Made by a program: the position numbers and the translations under genes. Of a DNA stretch of 8,456 nt, positions 6,492-8,456 are shown one piece after another (positions within the stretch are counted from its first letter, which is position 1; each line of letters opens with the position of its first letter). Origin of the DNA: Thermoproteota archaeon (GTDB lineage Archaea > Thermoproteota > Methanomethylicia > Culexarchaeales > Culexmicrobiaceae); NCBI GenBank assembly GCA_003650625.1, contig QMQW01000013.1:1-8456 (forward strand). Direction: 5' to 3'. The notes below the pieces were generated by a model that was not told where the DNA came from, did not search any database, and saw nothing but the letters and a program-made list of their open reading frames with translations.

Positions 6492-7348
6492 GTGAACCTT
6501 ATGACGCTGCCTGCAACTACCCTTTGAAATTTCTCTCCAAACTTAATTGCCATCTTCACCATGGCTTTTTCGCCTGTGCAGTGGCATGGCATTATTTTTT
6601 CAACCCCAATTTCATCGATATATTTTATGGTTTTTTCAATTCTCTCAGAACTGGCCCCAATTAAGTGGAATCCTCCAATTACGGCTCTTATCTTTTTTAT
6701 GTTGGTTAGCTTGATTGCCCTCATGATGGTGTTCACGATTCCTGAATGGGCGCATCCAGATACTATGATGAGCTCACCATTGAGGTTTATCACCAGCGCC
6801 TGATCATCTAGCATTTGATCGTCGACTACGGCTCCATTAATTATCGTTTTCATTTTCCTGATTTTTTCAAAGTCTGTGATTCTCGGCACTTCTCCTGTGG
6901 TTATAATGCCGGGGGATAGCTTGACGGGATCTTTGGCTAGAATTAGGTTTCCAAGTTTCATTACTTGACTATCCGTGAATGGTATTCCATTATACCTGAT
7001 TTTTGGGTCGGCTACGAATTTGGGGTTGAAGCAGTGTGGGTGGGCTACTACTGGAATTCTTTTTGAAGTTAAGTTTAGTGCTTCAATCAGGCCTCCAGTG
7101 TGGTCGTAGTGTCCATGGCTTAGCACTATGGCGTCTAGCTCCTTAAAGTTTATCTTCATTATTTCGGCGTTGTGCTTCAAAACCATGTCTGATGGGCCTG
7201 TGTCAAACAGTATGTTAACCTGTTTGTCGGCTTTAAGTTGAGCTTTAATGTGAATGGCCAATCCATGTGCTCCTAAAATTTCTCTAGCTCCTGCCGTATT
7301 TTCTACTAGAACTTTTACTTCAACTTTCTCGACTTGGCCAACTTCCAT
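6488..7348 (-). CDS. Metallo-beta-lactamase-fold enzyme, COG1237 type (methanopterin-synthesis-like)
   Basis: A cytoplasmic metallo-beta-lactamase-fold enzyme of 286 residues. It resembles the COG1237 group, which includes the archaeal enzyme that makes the dihydropterin-methyl-ribofuranosylaminobenzene phosphate intermediate of methanopterin synthesis (MJ0301 type). Sequence support: FDTGPS (48-53), SHGHYDHTGG with His78, His80, Asp82 and His83, the ITTGEVPR segment (150-157), SGCAHSG with His201, GGFHL with His228 and PCHCTG with His256. The metal site therefore looks complete. I chose ATG 7348, which has GGTG six bases ahead, over TTG 7363, which has no ribosome site. The gene diverges from the hexuloisomerase across a dyad-rich promoter region. 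Family membership is well supported; the methanopterin role is inferred, because COG1237 also contains proteins of unknown function. Confidence 0.88.
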   Translation of the reverse strand: MEVGQVEKVEVKVLVENTAGAREILGAHGLAIHIKAQLKADKQVNILFDTGPSDMVLKHNAEIMKINFKELDAIVLSHGHYDHTGGLIEALNLTSKRIPVVAHPHCFNPKFVADPKIRYNGIPFTDSQVMKLGNLILAKDPVKLSPGIITTGEVPRITDFEKIRKMKTIINGAVVDDQMLDDQALVINLNGELIIVSGCAHSGIVNTIMRAIKLTNIKKIRAVIGGFHLIGASSERIEKTIKYIDEIGVEKIMPCHCTGEKAMVKMAIKFGEKFQRVVAGSVIRFT

Positions 7349-7354
7349 TTTCAG

Positions 7355-7360
7355 CACCTT
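7355..7360 (-). promoter_or_regulatory. Ribosome binding site deciding the hydrolase start
   Basis: On the minus strand AAGGTG ends six bases before ATG 7348. This GGTG form is the other half of the archaeal GGAGGTGA consensus and favours 7348 over TTG 7363. Confidence 0.65.
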
Positions 7361-7383
7361 CAATTATTTTGTGTTCCTGGAAG

Positions 7384-7390
7384 TTTAATT
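7384..7390 (-). promoter_or_regulatory. TATA-like box for the COG1237 hydrolase gene
   Basis: On the minus strand this reads AATTAAA. A transcript start about 26 bases downstream would fall near 7361, giving a leader of about 14 bases that includes the GGTG ribosome site. It lies just inside the left outer arm of the dyad. Confidence 0.4.
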
Positions 7391-7412
7391 CGTTATCTTT
7401 CTATGAGAAAGA

Positions 7413-7420
7413 GTTTTAAG
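7413..7420 (+). promoter_or_regulatory. TATA-like box for the hexuloisomerase gene
   Basis: GTTTTAAG follows a purine-rich stretch (GAGAAAGA) suitable as a TFB-recognition element, which overlaps the right inner arm of the dyad. Transcription about 26 bases on would start near 7442, right at the tandem ribosome binding site. Confidence 0.4.
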
Positions 7421-7442
7421 ACCACTTCCAGAAAGGTTTCGC

Positions 7443-7455
7443 GGAGGTAGGAGGT
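7443..7455 (+). promoter_or_regulatory. Tandem ribosome binding site ahead of hxlB
   Basis: GGAGGT occurs twice in a row, separated by one A (7443-7448 and 7450-7455). The second copy ends six bases before the TTG at 7462 and so decides that start. The first copy has no start codon at good spacing of its own. Confidence 0.8.
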
Positions 7456-7461
7456 TAAAGT

Positions 7462-8073
7462 TTGGCTCTTCAAGCTGTTCGGGAATGTCTTAATAAAATT
7501 GCTGCTTACATTTCTAAGCTACCGTCAATGCTGAATTACGACCAAGTTGAGAAGATGATTGACATGCTTATTTATGCGCAAGCTGGTAATCGCTCTATAT
7601 TTGTCGCTGGAGCCGGCCGGTCAGGGTTAATTGCTAGAGCTTTTGCCATGCGTCTCATGCACTTAGGCTTTCACGTATACGTAATAGGTGAGACAATTAC
7701 TCCTGCAGCTGGTAGGGGAGATGTTCTAATTGCAATTTCGGGTTCAGGAAGAACTGGAATAGTTGTGACTGTGGCTCAAGTTGCAAAGCAAGTTGGAGCT
7801 AGGGTTATTGCTATCACTTCTCATCCAGACTCACCATTAGGGAAGCTTGCTGACCATGTAGTATTTGTACCAGGCAGAACGAAAATTTCTGAAGAAACCG
7901 ATTACTTTTCAAGGCAAATTCTCGGCATACATGAGCCGGTGGCTCCCTTAGGCACCTTATTTGAAATATCTGCAATGGTATTTCTCGAGTCGATAATTGT
8001 GGAATTAATGCATAGGCTGGGGAAGACCGAAGAAGACTTAAAAGCTAGGCATGCGACAATTGAGGGTCCATAA
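7462..8073 (+). CDS. hxlB: 6-phospho-3-hexuloisomerase (SIS domain)
   Basis: Isomerase interconverting 3-hexulose 6-phosphate and fructose 6-phosphate in the ribulose monophosphate pathway. With hexulose-phosphate synthase it fixes formaldehyde or, in many archaea lacking the oxidative pentose phosphate route, runs backwards to make ribulose 5-phosphate. The 203-residue product is a single SIS domain with GAGRSG (50-55), AMRLMHLGF (62-70), VIGETITP (74-81), ISGSGRTG (92-99), APLGTLFE (161-168) and a C-terminal KARHATIE (194-201), all matching the hexuloisomerase branch rather than other sugar isomerases (compare MJ1247). It is somewhat longer than MJ1247 because of a segment at about 139-160. 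The start is TTG, preceded by a tandem ribosome site. No synthase gene is nearby in the window. It ends one base before the stop of the convergent cysteine-protein gene. Confidence 0.93.
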   Translation: MALQAVRECLNKIAAYISKLPSMLNYDQVEKMIDMLIYAQAGNRSIFVAGAGRSGLIARAFAMRLMHLGFHVYVIGETITPAAGRGDVLIAISGSGRTGIVVTVAQVAKQVGARVIAITSHPDSPLGKLADHVVFVPGRTKISEETDYFSRQILGIHEPVAPLGTLFEISAMVFLESIIVELMHRLGKTEEDLKARHATIEGP

Positions 8074-8074
8074 G

Positions 8075-8251
8075 CTACCTTTCAACTGCCCACATTATTT
8101 CAGGGCCAGCCCTATATCCCTCATTTGCCAGATACCGCAACTTGTATGGGCAGCGGTTACCTCCCTTCAAGCAGATAAAAATCCTGTCGCCGCTGATTTT
8201 CCAACCCTTAATTCTACAATATTTGCCATCTAAAAGGAATGGGCACTTCAC
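8075..8251 (-). CDS. Small four-cysteine protein of unknown function (58 residues)
   Basis: I do not recognise this protein. The frame runs from GTG 8251 to TAG and encodes 58 residues. It begins VKCPFLLDGKYC and contains cysteines at 3, 12, 27 and 34 (CPF, YC, IC, CPY), so the spacing is C-x8-C-x14-C-x6-C; the tail KLRYLANEGYRAGPEIMWAVER has no cysteine. Four cysteines in two Pro-linked pairs suggest a small zinc-ribbon-like or metal-binding domain, which is inference. Evidence that the gene is real: AGGAGG (8259-8264) lies seven bases before the GTG, a TATA-like box lies about 26 bases before the expected transcript start, and the frame fits exactly between neighbours, ending one base from the hexuloisomerase stop. 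The overlapping plus-strand frame at 8051-8233 has no such signals. An adaptor or RNA/DNA-binding role is possible but unsupported. Confidence 0.72.
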   Translation of the reverse strand: MKCPFLLDGKYCRIKGWKISGDRIFICLKGGNRCPYKLRYLANEGYRAGPEIMWAVER

Positions 8252-8258
8252 ACCTGCG

Positions 8259-8264
8259 CCTCCT
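8259..8264 (-). promoter_or_regulatory. Ribosome binding site of the small cysteine protein
   Basis: On the minus strand AGGAGG ends seven bases before GTG 8251. It is a main reason for calling this short frame a gene and for choosing its start. Confidence 0.7.
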
Positions 8265-8286
8265 AAACAAACCTACTACCCTAACT

Positions 8287-8293
8287 CTAAAAA
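8287..8293 (-). promoter_or_regulatory. TATA-like box for the small cysteine protein gene
   Basis: On the minus strand this reads TTTTTAG, within a longer AT-only run. It is centred about 26 bases ahead of 8264, so the message would start close to its ribosome site with a leader of roughly 13 bases. Confidence 0.35.
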
Positions 8294-8307
8294 TTTTGTG
8301 GTCAACT

Positions 8308-8317
8308 AGTTTTAATT
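8308..8317 (+). promoter_or_regulatory. TATA-like box for the gene at the window end
   Basis: AGTTTTAATT is centred about 26 bases before 8339, where the GTGGTG ribosome site begins. The resulting leader of about 14 bases resembles those inferred for the hydrolase and the small cysteine protein. Confidence 0.35.
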
Positions 8318-8352
8318 GGCTGTATGTATTTCAGTAGCGTGGTGCACTTGGC

Positions 8353-8456
8353 TTGAGAAGGACTAGGGCTTTAGACTACATAAAAAGGCTGTTGAGCCAT
8401 AGTGGAGGCGTTGAGGCTGGGGAAGAATTGTTAAAATTGTACTTTAAGTGGAAGGA
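8353..8456 (+). CDS. Start of an unidentified gene, truncated by the window
   Basis: An open frame begins at TTG 8353, after an in-frame stop at 8335, and runs off the window after 34 complete codons. The visible protein starts MRRTRALDYIKRLLSHSGG and continues into a charged, probably helical segment (EELLKLYFKWK). GTGGTG (8339-8344) lies eight bases ahead of the TTG, and a TATA-like box lies at 8308-8317, so a real gene start is plausible. The basic N-terminus followed by amphipathic helix could suit a nucleic-acid-binding or helix-turn-helix protein, but too little is visible to assign a family. It diverges from the small cysteine protein gene. Confidence 0.55.
   Translation, partial: MRRTRALDYIKRLLSHSGGVEAGEELLKLYFKWK

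Larger units (their letters stand above)
7377..7431. promoter_or_regulatory. Concentric double inverted repeat, likely operator between divergent genes
   Basis: Two perfect inverted repeats share one centre at base 7404. The outer pair is CTGGAAGT (7377-7384) and ACTTCCAG (7424-7431). The inner pair is TCTTTCT (7396-7402) and AGAAAGA (7406-7412) around a three-base centre. The 11-base segments between inner and outer arms are not symmetric and contain the candidate TATA boxes of both divergent genes. The element sits almost midway between the two start codons (28 bases to 7348, 30 bases to 7462). This arrangement suggests a binding site for a dimeric or tetrameric regulator acting on both genes. 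An RNA hairpin is less likely, since the element lies mostly upstream of both expected transcript starts. Confidence 0.6.

Noticed and set aside
6590..6640. Runs of T on the plus strand after the nuclease gene, resembling archaeal terminators.
   Set aside because: They are the complement of lysine- and isoleucine-rich codons of the hydrolase; termination there is possible but cannot be told from coding bias.
7863..7935. Extra segment in the hexuloisomerase compared with MJ1247, as a possible new domain.
   Set aside because: It is a short loop of about 20 residues leading into the normal APLGTLFE motif; longer archaeal forms of this family are likely to carry it too.
8051..8233. Plus-strand open frame of 60 codons overlapping the end of hxlB.
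   Set aside because: It starts inside hxlB without a ribosome site and is antisense to the four-cysteine frame, which has start signals of its own.
8304..8311. AACTAGTT palindrome between the last two divergent genes.
   Set aside because: An eight-base palindrome in AT-rich DNA is common by chance, and it is not placed symmetrically between the two promoters.

Overview
The window looks like a piece of a compact archaeal chromosome. Archaeal markers are a stand-alone XPF/ERCC4 nuclease without the helicase half, a three-gene 2-oxoacid:ferredoxin oxidoreductase, an ECF transporter core, a 6-phospho-3-hexuloisomerase and AT-rich TATA-like boxes a short way ahead of genes. Strong GGAGG- or GGTG-type ribosome binding sites and many GTG/TTG starts fit a member of the Thermoproteota/TACK group (for example a Bathyarchaeia-like lineage), but the lineage is inferred from gene content only. 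I see no tRNA, rRNA, CRISPR array, insertion sequence or other mobile element, and no gene-free stretch longer than about 100 bases.

Layout. (1) 1-798, plus: the 3' part of a DHH/DHHA1 phosphoesterase whose beginning lies outside the window. (2) 837-3257, plus: ecfA1-ecfA2-ecfT, the energy-coupling module of an ECF vitamin/metal importer, with overlapping gene ends; no S component is visible. (3) 5750-3234, minus: korA-korB-korC, coupling 2-oxoacid oxidation to ferredoxin reduction; the 3' end overlaps ecfT by 24 bases. (4) 5784-6491, plus: XPF-type structure-specific nuclease, divergent from korA with only 33 bases between the annotated starts. (5) 7348-6488, minus: COG1237-type metallo-beta-lactamase-fold enzyme, sharing a TTAA double stop with the nuclease gene. 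(6) 7462-8073, plus: 6-phospho-3-hexuloisomerase (ribulose monophosphate pathway), divergent from the metallo-hydrolase. (7) 8251-8075, minus: an unrecognised 58-residue four-cysteine protein. (8) 8353-8456, plus: the first 34 codons of an unidentified gene running off the window.

How they fit together. Groups 2 and 3 are ordinary housekeeping modules. The pair in 5 and 6 is the most suggestive: the COG1237 family includes an enzyme of methanopterin synthesis, and the hexuloisomerase works with hexulose-phosphate synthase on formaldehyde and pentose phosphates, so both touch C1 metabolism. Their shared promoter region holds two inverted repeats with exactly the same centre (7404), lying around candidate TATA boxes for both genes, which looks like an operator controlling both directions. 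All three convergent gene pairs overlap or abut. I found no clearly new multi-gene system; the best leads are the concentric dyad and the small cysteine protein.
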